Positions 1-5,946 of a stretch of 6,356 bases of DNA are shown piece after piece. Numbering within the stretch: the first letter of the stretch is position 1; each line of letters opens with the position of its first letter. The position numbers and the translations under genes are program-made. Origin of the DNA: JAFASC01 sp034669525 (lineage in GTDB: Bacteria > Pseudomonadota > Alphaproteobacteria > Rhizobiales > Beijerinckiaceae); assembly GCA_034669525.1 (NCBI GenBank), contig JAXDNH010000228.1:1-6356 (forward strand), in the 5' to 3' direction. The notes below the pieces were generated by a model. The model was not told where the DNA came from and ran no database searches. It saw only the letters and a program-made list of their open reading frames with translations.

Positions 1-346
1 CGCCGATGCCGGCGGGCTCGATCGCGTCGATGACGATCTGGTAGGAGGACTTGCCCGGGAAGGTCGTCACCCGCCCGGTGGCGATGATTTCCAGCCCCTC
101 TTCCGGCTTGGTCTTCAGCCGCTGCAGGGTCGTCTTCCAAACGACCGCATCTAGCCGCGCGCCCTGATCCTTCAGGCAGAAATAGGCGTGGCCGGAGGAA
201 TGCGGGCCGCGATAGTTCGAGATTTCGCCGCGCACCCGCACATAGCCAAAGCGATCCTCGACCGTCCGCTTGAGGGCGGCGGAGAGCTCGGAAACGGTCA
301 GTTCCGGCGTGTTCGAGACGGGGGCTGCTTGCGGCATCGCTGTCAT
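1..346 (-). CDS. xseA: Exodeoxyribonuclease VII large subunit, N-terminal part (cut by window edge)
   Basis: This is the first 115 residues of the large subunit of exodeoxyribonuclease VII, a cytoplasmic nuclease that with the small subunit XseB degrades single-stranded DNA to oligonucleotides. The visible part is the N-terminal OB-fold that binds ssDNA. It contains the family hallmarks RGEISNY (residues 39-45), GHAYFCLKD (52-60) and GRVTTFPGKSSYQ (91-103). The catalytic C-terminal domain lies beyond base 1. The start is taken as the ATG at 346-344; a second ATG three codons later (337-335) is equally possible, and neither has a clear Shine-Dalgarno sequence. The start lies 25 nt downstream of the GST stop on the same strand, so the two may be co-transcribed, with xseA perhaps having its own promoter inside the GST gene. 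Identification is confident; the exact start is not. Confidence 0.93.
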   Translation of the reverse strand, partial: MTAMPQAAPVSNTPELTVSELSAALKRTVEDRFGYVRVRGEISNYRGPHSSGHAYFCLKDQGARLDAVVWKTTLQRLKTKPEEGLEIIATGRVTTFPGKSSYQIVIDAIEPAGIG

Positions 347-371
347 ATAGGCCGAACGCGAGGCCGCTGCA

Positions 372-992
372 TCAGGCCATCTCCTGCGCGATCGCCTTGC
401 GCACGGCCGGGCGCTCCGACATGCGGCGGCGGTGATCGGCGACGCGCGGGAAGCACGTGGGATCGACGCCGTCGCCCTCCATCCATTGAGCGATCGTGAA
501 AAGATAGGGATCGCAGATCGTGTAGGCCTCGCCCATCACCCAGGGGCCGCGGAACATATGCCGCTCGATGAGATCGTAGCAGGCCGTGACCGAGTCTGGC
601 ACTTTACGCTGCATCGCCGCGATCGCCGCCTCATCGTCAGCCCAACGATGGCCGCGCATGCGATGGGCATGCGCGACGTGCAGCGTCGCGCATAAATAAC
701 TGTTGAACGCCTGCACTTCCGCGAAAGCGAAAGCATCATCCAGCGGCGCCAGGCGCGCTTGCGGAAAGCTCTGGGCAACAAAGACGAGCATTGCCGGCGT
801 CTCGGTGAGAATCCCGCGCTCAGTCACCATCGCCGGGACGCGGCCCTTCGGATTGACCGCGAGATAATCGGGCGAACGCTGTTCGTTTCCCGCGAAACTG
901 ATGCGCACGAGCGCGTAATCCGCGCCGGCCTCTTCAAGCGCGATATGCGAGGCGAGCGAACAGGTGTCAGCCGCATAGTAGAGATTGATCAT
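372..992 (-). CDS. Glutathione S-transferase family protein, beta-class-like (206 aa)
   Basis: A complete cytosolic GST of normal length for the family. The N-terminal thioredoxin-like domain (about residues 1-75) has YYAADTCSLASHI at 5-17, where Cys11 matches the active-site cysteine of beta-class bacterial GSTs (Cys10 in Proteus). It also has NPKGRVP at 47-53 with the cis-proline of the glutathione site, and LTET at 62-65, the usual gamma-glutamyl contact. The all-helical C-terminal domain carries TICDPYLFTIAQW (158-170), the conserved N-capping box with Asp161. The ATG at 992 is chosen because the protein then begins exactly where family members do. In-frame ATGs at 1037 and 1043 would add 15-17 residues without family resemblance and would run further into the promoter region. 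Substrate is not readable from sequence: conjugation of electrophiles, peroxide reduction and an aromatic-catabolism role are all possible. It is divergent from the P450 and just upstream of xseA. Confidence 0.88.
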   Translation of the reverse strand: MINLYYAADTCSLASHIALEEAGADYALVRISFAGNEQRSPDYLAVNPKGRVPAMVTERGILTETPAMLVFVAQSFPQARLAPLDDAFAFAEVQAFNSYLCATLHVAHAHRMRGHRWADDEAAIAAMQRKVPDSVTACYDLIERHMFRGPWVMGEAYTICDPYLFTIAQWMEGDGVDPTCFPRVADHRRRMSERPAVRKAIAQEMA

Positions 993-1078
993 CGGCAGCT
1001 TGCCGTCCGGATGTGTTGGCTGAGACAGGCGCGTCATTAGCATTTAGATTGCGGCCAAAGAAAATCTGGAGGCCCCCC
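993..1078. promoter_or_regulatory. Divergent intergenic region between GST and P450, probable promoters for both
   Basis: These 86 bp separate two outward-facing genes. The part at 1031-1067 is visibly richer in A/T than the coding sequence on either side, as expected of promoters in a GC-rich genome. A weak plus-strand sigma-70-like pair can be proposed: TTGGCT (1016-1021) and TAGCAT (1038-1043), each 4 of 6 to consensus with a 16 bp spacer. An imperfect tandem repeat, CATTAG then CATTTAG, lies at 1035-1047. I see no long inverted repeat that would mark an operator, and no regulator gene is present. The assignment rests on position and composition, not on a strong motif. Confidence 0.35.
1066..1072 (+). 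promoter_or_regulatory. Ribosome binding site that fixes the P450 start
   Basis: CTGGAGG, a near-perfect Shine-Dalgarno sequence, sits 6 nt before a TTG at 1079. This argues for translation from the TTG rather than from the in-frame ATG at 1013, which has no such site and would make the P450 reading frame enter the region upstream of the GST. Confidence 0.7.
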
Positions 1079-2278
1079 TTGCTCGCCACCGCGACCCGCT
1101 ACCCCACATCCGACATCGATCCGTTCTCCGACCAATTTTTGCATGATCCCTACCATTATCATCACGAGCTGCGCGAAGCCGGCCCGGTGGTGCGGCTCGA
1201 ACGCTACGGCGTCTGGACCATGGCCCGGCACGAGCAGGTCTCGGCGGCGCTGGCCGATTGGCAGACCTTCTCCTCGGGCGCCGGCGTCGGCATCGACGAT
1301 TTCCGCAAAGGCCGGCCATGGCGGCCGAAGAGCCTGCTGCTCGAAGTCGATCCGCCGCTGCATACCCGCACGCGCACGGTGATGAACCGCGTCCTTGCCG
1401 CCCCGGCGCTGCGGGGGTTACGCGAGACGTTCGGCGCCGAGGCCGCCAAGCTTGCCGACCGCCTCGTGGCGAAACGCCGCTTCGATGCCATCGCCGATCT
1501 CGCCGAAGCCTATCCGCTGCAAGTCTTCCCCGATGCCGTCGGCCTGCGCCCAGACGGGCGCGAGAACCTGCTCCCCTATGGCAACATGCTGTTCAACTCG
1601 TTCGGCCCCCGTAACGCCCTCTTCCGCGAATCCGAGGCGGCCTGCGCGCCCGCGCTCGAATGGATTTTCGAGAGTTGCGCCCGCGAAAGGCTGAGCGACC
1701 AAGGTTTCGGCGCCGCGATCTGGGCGGCTTACGATCGCGGCGAGATCGAGGAAAGCGAGGCGCATATTCTGGTGCGCGCGCTGCTCACCGCTGGACTCGA
1801 TACGACCGTGAACGGCCTTGGCTCGGCGATCCTCGCCTTCGCCACCCATCCCGATGAGTGGCAGACCCTCCTCGACGACAAGTCGCTGCTCAAAGTGGCA
1901 TTCGACGAAGTGCTGAGATGGGAATCGCCGGTGCAGACCTTCTTCCGCACGACGACGCGGCCCGTCGACATCGAAGGCATCGAAATCCCGCAGGACGAGA
2001 AGGTTCTGCTCTTCCTCGCCTCGGCAAACCGCGATCCGCGGCGGTGGGAAGACCCGGAAAAATTCGACATTCGCCGCCCCCCCGTTGGCCACGTCGCGCT
2101 CGGCAACGGCATCCATGTCTGCGTCGGCCAGATGGTGGCGCGGCTCGAAGCCGAGATGATGCTCGGCGCGCTCGCCGAACGCGTGAAGCGGATCGAGATC
2201 GTCGGCGCGCCAAAACGCAAGCTGAATAACACGCTGCGCTCGCTCGCGACCTTGCCCGTCGAAGTCACACCTCTGTAG
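1079..2278 (+). CDS. Cytochrome P450, CYP199A-like (predicted para-substituted benzoate/aromatic-acid monooxygenase), 399 aa
   Basis: A soluble bacterial class I P450 of full length. Seen in order: WRPKS (81-85), I-helix AGLDTT (238-243) with the acid-alcohol pair Asp241/Thr242 for oxygen activation, the ExxR pair Glu277/Arg280, NRDPRRW (317-323), and the heme loop LGNGIHVCVG (341-350) with ligand Cys348. The overall pattern, including SPVQTFFRTTTR at 283-294 and NNTLR near the C-terminus, matches CYP199A2/A4 of Rhodopseudomonas palustris, which O-demethylate 4-methoxybenzoate and oxidise related acids. By recalled alignment (shift of 10), Arg82, Ser85, Phe172, Phe175, Arg233 and Phe288 match CYP199A4 Arg92, Ser95, Phe182, Phe185, Arg243 and Phe298, whereas Ala234 and Thr237 replace Ser244 and Ser247. 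The heme loop starts with Leu instead of the common Phe. The TTG start is set by a good ribosome binding site. No ferredoxin or reductase partner lies in the window. Family is confident; substrate is inference. Confidence 0.93.
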   Translation: MLATATRYPTSDIDPFSDQFLHDPYHYHHELREAGPVVRLERYGVWTMARHEQVSAALADWQTFSSGAGVGIDDFRKGRPWRPKSLLLEVDPPLHTRTRTVMNRVLAAPALRGLRETFGAEAAKLADRLVAKRRFDAIADLAEAYPLQVFPDAVGLRPDGRENLLPYGNMLFNSFGPRNALFRESEAACAPALEWIFESCARERLSDQGFGAAIWAAYDRGEIEESEAHILVRALLTAGLDTTVNGLGSAILAFATHPDEWQTLLDDKSLLKVAFDEVLRWESPVQTFFRTTTRPVDIEGIEIPQDEKVLLFLASANRDPRRWEDPEKFDIRRPPVGHVALGNGIHVCVGQMVARLEAEMMLGALAERVKRIEIVGAPKRKLNNTLRSLATLPVEVTPL

Positions 2279-2385
2279 GATCGCCGCAAGAAGTCCCGCG
2301 GGGACCACACATCCATGGGGAGGTTCGCGTTGGGCGACGCTCGATCGCTGCCGGCATTTCTGAACGTGCGCGGAGCCTGATCGTC
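2279..2385 (+). promoter_or_regulatory. P450-livH intergenic region with a small inverted repeat and a possible short leader ORF
   Basis: This 107 bp gap could hold the promoter of the transporter operon or an mRNA linker if the P450 is co-transcribed. A perfect 5 bp inverted repeat, GTCCC-GCG-GGGAC, lies at 2293-2305, including the 8 bp palindrome CCCGCGGG. No T-run follows, so it is not a typical intrinsic terminator. An ATG at 2315 opens a 21-codon frame ending in TGA at 2378-2380, five bases before the livH TTG. Its only upstream purine-rich stretch (GGGGA at 2300-2304) is weak, so I do not call it a gene. GGAG at 2372-2375 is the likely livH ribosome binding site, 10 nt from the TTG. I see no convincing -35/-10 pair. 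Confidence 0.3.
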
Positions 2386-3423
2386 TTGGATTCGACGATC
2401 GTTCTGTTTCTCGTCCAGGATGCGGTGATCAACGGTGCGATTTATGCGCTCGTCGCCATCGCGCTCGTGCTGGTTTTCGCGGTGACGCGCGTCATCTTCG
2501 TGCCGCAAGGCGAGTACGTAGCGTTTGCTGGACTGACGGTCGCTGCCCTAGAGGCAGGCCGCCTACCGCCCACCTTGTGGCTCCTTGTCGCGCTCGGATT
2601 TCTTGCCGCGATCTCCAGCATCGCGTGGCACTGGCGCGAGATGGATGTGATGCGCCTCGCCAAGGTGATCGCATCGACCTTGATTGTCCCGCTGCTTCTG
2701 ATCGCACTCACTAAGTTCATTGCGCCGATGAAACTTGGTCTCACAGCAAACGCGATCCTGACGCTTCTGCTCGTCGTGCCGATGGGACCGTTGATCTATC
2801 GCATCGCCTTCGAGCCGCTGGCCGAAGCGAGCGTGCTCGTCCTCCTCATTGCGTCTTTCGGCGTGCATCTCTCGCTTGTCGGGCTCGGGCTCGCCTTCTT
2901 CGGACCGGAGGGGGTACGCACCACGGCGCTCTCCGATGCAAGCTACAATGCGGGCGCGCTCATCATTACCGGGCAAAGCATCGTTGTGATCGGCGTCACG
3001 CTCGCTTTGCTTGCGGCGCTCGCGCTGTTTTTCGGGTTGACACTCACCGGCAAGGCCCTGCGCGCCTGCGCGTCGAACCGGCTTGGCGCGCGCCTTGTCG
3101 GCATTCCGACATCGGTTGCGGGGCAAGTCGCGTTCGGCATGGCGGCGCTGATCGGCGCGGTTTCCGGCATTCTCATCACGCCGATCACCGCGATCTACTA
3201 TGACAGCGGCTTTCTCATCGGGCTTAAAGGCTTCGTCGCCGCGATCGTCGGTGGCCTCGCCAGCTACACGATCACCGCGCTTGCGGCGCTTGGCGTCGGC
3301 CTGGTCGAATCCTTCTCCTCGTTCTGGTGGAGCACGTACAAGGAAGTGCTCGTCTTCACGATCATCCTGCCGGTTCTGGTGTGGCGTTCGTTCCGCTCCT
3401 CGCATCTGGAGGATGAGGAGTGA
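2386..3423 (+). CDS. ABC transporter permease 1, LivH-like (HAAT family), 345 aa
   Basis: An inner-membrane permease that pairs with the LivM-like domain to form the translocation path of a branched-chain-amino-acid-type ABC importer. The N-terminus has the LivH pattern of a first membrane helix (about 10-33, NGAIYALVAIALVLVF) followed by QGEYVAFAG (41-49). Many hydrophobic segments follow. The cytoplasmic coupling loop, GKALRACASNRLGARLVGIP (222-241), contacts the ATPases. At 345 aa it is longer than E. coli LivH (308): about 45 extra residues, including a hydrophobic stretch near 95-110, lie around residues 82-125. The usual late glycine-rich LivH segment (GGLGSIPGA-like) is here GGLASYTITA (289-298), followed by LVESFSSFWWSTYKE. 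I recall this variant from transporters thought to carry aromatic acids. The start is TTG at 2386 with GGAG ten bases upstream; residue 1 would be read as Met. The stop overlaps the next gene's GTG by 4 nt. Substrate is inferred. Confidence 0.88.
   Translation: MDSTIVLFLVQDAVINGAIYALVAIALVLVFAVTRVIFVPQGEYVAFAGLTVAALEAGRLPPTLWLLVALGFLAAISSIAWHWREMDVMRLAKVIASTLIVPLLLIALTKFIAPMKLGLTANAILTLLLVVPMGPLIYRIAFEPLAEASVLVLLIASFGVHLSLVGLGLAFFGPEGVRTTALSDASYNAGALIITGQSIVVIGVTLALLAALALFFGLTLTGKALRACASNRLGARLVGIPTSVAGQVAFGMAALIGAVSGILITPITAIYYDSGFLIGLKGFVAAIVGGLASYTITALAALGVGLVESFSSFWWSTYKEVLVFTIILPVLVWRSFRSSHLEDEE
3408..3412 (+). promoter_or_regulatory. Ribosome binding site for the livMG fusion, inside the livH 3' end
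   Basis: GGAGG lies 7 nt before the GTG at 3420, within the last codons of livH. With the 4 nt GTGA overlap it supports translational coupling of the two genes and the non-ATG start. Confidence 0.65.
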
Positions 3424-5189
3424 GCCCGTCGCTGCGCAAATGGCTGCCGCCGCTGTTTGCGCTCGCCGCGTTGATTGCGCCTTTCACGGGATGGATGCCG
3501 CCCTACTGGATCACGCTCTTCAACTATATCGGCCTGTCGAGTCTCGTCGCGCTCGGTCTTGTTCTATTGACTGGCGTCGGCGGCATGACGTCCTTCGGCC
3601 AAGCCGCCTTCGTCGGTTTCGGCGCTTACACAAGCGCGGTCCTGACGCTCGATTACGGCATCTCGCCATGGCTGACGCTGCCGGTCTCGTTGCTTGTGAC
3701 CGCGCTCGGCGCGCTGCTCATTGGCGCGCTCACCGTGCGCCTCTCTGGCCATTATCTGCCGCTCGGCACGATCGCCTGGGGCATTGCGCTTTTCTACGTC
3801 TTCGGCAATTCGAGCACGCTCGGCGCGCATGACGGCTTGTCGGGCGTGCCGCCTCTGCGTGTCGGCGCGCATGCGATCATCGATCCACGAGAGTACTTTG
3901 TCGTCGTGTGGATCGCAGTCGTGCTGGCGATCGTCGCGACGCGCAATCTGCTCGACAGCCGCATCGGCCGCGCCATTCGTGCCTTGCGTCGCGGTGCGGT
4001 CGCGGCTGAGTCGTTTGGCGTAAATGCGCCCCGCGCAAAACTCATCGTCTTTGTTTATTCCGCGGTATTGGCGGGACTTGCCGGCTGGCTTTACGCTCAT
4101 TTTCAGCGTTCCGTCAGCCCGGGCGCCTTCGGCGTCAATACAGGTATCGAATATCTCATCATGGCGGTGATCGGCGGCGCCGGCCGCATCTATGGTGCAA
4201 TCCTCGGCGCCGCTTCTGTAACCATCCTCAAGGATCAACTGCAGAACATCCTGCCGTGGATCATCGGCTCCACCGGCAATTACGAGACGATCGTCTTCGG
4301 CGCAATTCTCGTCCTCGTGCTTGAGACCGCGCCGAGCGGATTGTGGCCGCTGATCGCCGGTCCGCCGCCACCGCCGAAATTGCCGCGGGAGTCCGGCGCG
4401 CCGCTGGCGCAGCGGTCGAAACCCGCCGCCGGAACGCCGCTCCTCAGCGTGAATGCCGCACGCAAAACGTTCGGCGGACTCGTTGCGGTGAATGATGTCA
4501 GCTTCGAAGTCGCCGCGGGCGAAATCCTCGGGCTGATGGGGCCGAACGGCGCCGGCAAGAGCACGACATTCGATCTCCTGACCTGCGCTCAACCCCGCAC
4601 GAGCGGCACGATCGTATTCTGCGGGAAAGCGCTTTCGGGCGAGCGCCCGCAAGATGTGGCGCGCCTCGGCATCAGCCGCACGTTCCAGCACGTGCATCTC
4701 GCGCCTGACATGAGCGTCATCGAGAATGCCGCGCTCGGCGCGCATCTGCGCGGATCGGCTGGCACGCTGCGCGCTTTTGCTCATCTTGAAAGAGAAGAAG
4801 AGGCCGCGCTTCTCAACACTGCAAAGCGGCAACTGGAGCGGGTCGGGCTCGGCGATCAGGCGCTCTCGCTCGCGGGCAGTTTGTCACTTGGTCAATTGCG
4901 GCTTGTCGAAATCGCCCGCGCGCTCTGCCCCGACCCGATTCTGTTGCTGCTCGATGAACCGGCCGCGGGTTTGCGCGTCGGCGAGAAAAAGGAACTTGCG
5001 CGCTTGCTGCGTGAATTGCGCAGCGAAGGCATGAGCGTGCTGCTCGTCGAGCACGACATGGATTTCGTCATGAGCCTCGCCGACCGGCTCGTCGTGCTCG
5101 ATTTCGGCCAAAAAATCGCGCAAGGCGCACCGAAAGACGTGCGCAACGATCCGCGCGTGCTTGAAGCCTATCTCGGCGGCGTCGCATGA
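3420..5189 (+). CDS. Fused ABC transporter permease 2 and ATPase 1 (LivM-LivG), 589 aa
   Basis: One polypeptide joins two usually separate subunits. Residues about 1-313 are a LivM-type permease: multiple membrane helices, the motif GLVLLTGVGGMTSFGQAAF (46-64), and the coupling loop GRAIRALRRGAVAAESFGVN (183-202). A proline-rich linker (GPPPPPK at 314-320, then a Pro/Ala/Ser stretch to about 340) leads to a LivG-type ATPase. That domain has Walker A GPNGAGKST (374-382), Q-loop Gln423, signature LSLGQ (488-492), Walker B LLLLDE (508-513) with catalytic Glu513, and H-loop His545, so it should be active. The length equals a LivM plus a LivG, so nothing is missing, and the reading frame is continuous through the linker. 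This permease/ATPase architecture is known in proteobacterial HAAT transporters, especially those near aromatic-degradation genes. Start is GTG at 3420 overlapping the livH stop; the end overlaps livF by 4 nt (ATGA). Confidence 0.92.
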   Translation: MSPSLRKWLPPLFALAALIAPFTGWMPPYWITLFNYIGLSSLVALGLVLLTGVGGMTSFGQAAFVGFGAYTSAVLTLDYGISPWLTLPVSLLVTALGALLIGALTVRLSGHYLPLGTIAWGIALFYVFGNSSTLGAHDGLSGVPPLRVGAHAIIDPREYFVVVWIAVVLAIVATRNLLDSRIGRAIRALRRGAVAAESFGVNAPRAKLIVFVYSAVLAGLAGWLYAHFQRSVSPGAFGVNTGIEYLIMAVIGGAGRIYGAILGAASVTILKDQLQNILPWIIGSTGNYETIVFGAILVLVLETAPSGLWPLIAGPPPPPKLPRESGAPLAQRSKPAAGTPLLSVNAARKTFGGLVAVNDVSFEVAAGEILGLMGPNGAGKSTTFDLLTCAQPRTSGTIVFCGKALSGERPQDVARLGISRTFQHVHLAPDMSVIENAALGAHLRGSAGTLRAFAHLEREEEAALLNTAKRQLERVGLGDQALSLAGSLSLGQLRLVEIARALCPDPILLLLDEPAAGLRVGEKKELARLLRELRSEGMSVLLVEHDMDFVMSLADRLVVLDFGQKIAQGAPKDVRNDPRVLEAYLGGVA

Positions 5190-5911
5190 GCGAGGCGCTG
5201 CTCAGCATCGCCGACATGCACGTGTCCTACGGGCGCGTCGAGGCGGTGCACGGCGTCTCGCTCGATGTGCCAAAAGCGTCGATCGTGACCGTGATCGGCG
5301 CCAACGGCGCGGGCAAGACGACGCTGCTCAACGCGATCATGGGCGTGATGAAGAGCAAGGGCAGCATCCGGTTTGACGGCAAGGCGGTCGCCGACATCTC
5401 GCTCGAAGCGCGTGTTGCCAACGGGCTCTCTCTCGTGCCGGAGCGGCGCGAATTGTTTGCCTCCATGCCGGTCGAGGACAATCTCCTGCTCGGCGGTTTC
5501 CGGCGTTCGCGGGCCGAGCGAGCTCAGTCGCTCGAAGATGTCTACGCGCGTTTTCCGCGCCTGCAGGAGCGGCGGCGCCAGCTTGCCGGCACGCTCTCGG
5601 GCGGCGAGCGGCAGATGCTCGCCATGGGCCGCGCGCTGATGGCGCGGCCGCGCCTGCTCATGCTCGACGAGCCGAGCCTCGGCCTGGCGCCGCGCATCGT
5701 GCGCGACGTGTTCCACATCATCACCGGCTTGAGGGACACGGGCGTGTCGATCCTGCTGATCGAGCAGAATGCCCGCGCGGCCCTGCAGGTTGCGAGCTAC
5801 GCCTATGTGCTAGAGCTCGGCAAGGTGACGGCGGCAGGCTCCTCTGCTGAAATCACCAACAATCCGCGGCTCGTTGAAAGCTATCTTGGACTTGGCGGCG
5901 CTTCCTATTAG
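5186..5911 (+). CDS. ABC transporter ATPase 2, LivF-like, 241 aa
   Basis: The second nucleotide-binding subunit of the importer; it would dimerise with the ATPase domain of the LivM-LivG fusion on the cytoplasmic face. Motifs are Walker A GANGAGKTT (38-46), PERREL at 85-90 in the Q-loop region, signature LSGGERQ (137-143), Walker B LLMLDE (157-162) with Glu162, and D-loop SLGLAP (164-169). The switch position is Gln194 in LIEQNA instead of His, and the Q-loop has Glu instead of Gln; both are normal for LivF proteins. Length matches the family (about 235-240 aa). The ATG overlaps the preceding TGA (ATGA), so translation is probably coupled. The C-terminal NNPRLVESYLGLG is typical of LivF. Confidence 0.93.
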   Translation: MSEALLSIADMHVSYGRVEAVHGVSLDVPKASIVTVIGANGAGKTTLLNAIMGVMKSKGSIRFDGKAVADISLEARVANGLSLVPERRELFASMPVEDNLLLGGFRRSRAERAQSLEDVYARFPRLQERRRQLAGTLSGGERQMLAMGRALMARPRLLMLDEPSLGLAPRIVRDVFHIITGLRDTGVSILLIEQNARAALQVASYAYVLELGKVTAAGSSAEITNNPRLVESYLGLGGASY

Positions 5912-5935
5912 GCGACGCTCACAAAAACAGAGAGA

Positions 5936-5941
5936 GGGAGG
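5936..5941 (+). promoter_or_regulatory. Strong ribosome binding site for the binding-protein gene
   Basis: GGGAGG sits 5 nt before the ATG at 5947, inside the 35 bp gap after livF. It is among the best Shine-Dalgarno sequences in the window, which fits the high level at which periplasmic binding proteins are usually made relative to their membrane partners. No terminator or promoter is evident in the gap. Confidence 0.7.
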
Positions 5942-5946
5942 AAACA

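Noticed and set aside
188..499. Plus-strand open frame across the xseA-GST junction
   Set aside because: It overlaps both well-supported minus-strand genes and has no recognisable domain.
1013..1078. Upstream ATG start for the P450, adding 22 residues
   Set aside because: There is no Shine-Dalgarno, the added residues do not resemble the family, and it would take up most of the region divergent from the GST. The TTG at 1079 has CTGGAGG six bases upstream.
2293..2305. Intrinsic terminator after the P450
   Set aside because: The stem is only 5 bp and no U-tract follows, so termination is not supported.
1418..2308. Long open frame on the minus strand opposite the P450 (296 codons)
   Set aside because: It mirrors the codon pattern of the P450 on the other strand, is Arg/Ala/Glu-rich without recognisable motifs, and arises because GC-rich coding sequence rarely makes stops in antisense frames.
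2563..3405. Open frame on the minus strand opposite livH (280 codons)
   Set aside because: It is an Arg/Asp/Glu-rich antisense of a hydrophobic membrane protein, the expected shadow composition.
3564..4832. Long open frame on the minus strand opposite livMG (422 codons)
   Set aside because: It spans the permease-ATPase fusion whose motifs are all intact on the plus strand. The antisense product is charged low-complexity sequence with no family resemblance.
5762..5770. Missing H-loop histidine in the LivF-like ATPase (Gln194)
   Set aside because: LivF proteins normally have EQN here, so this is a family trait and not a defect.
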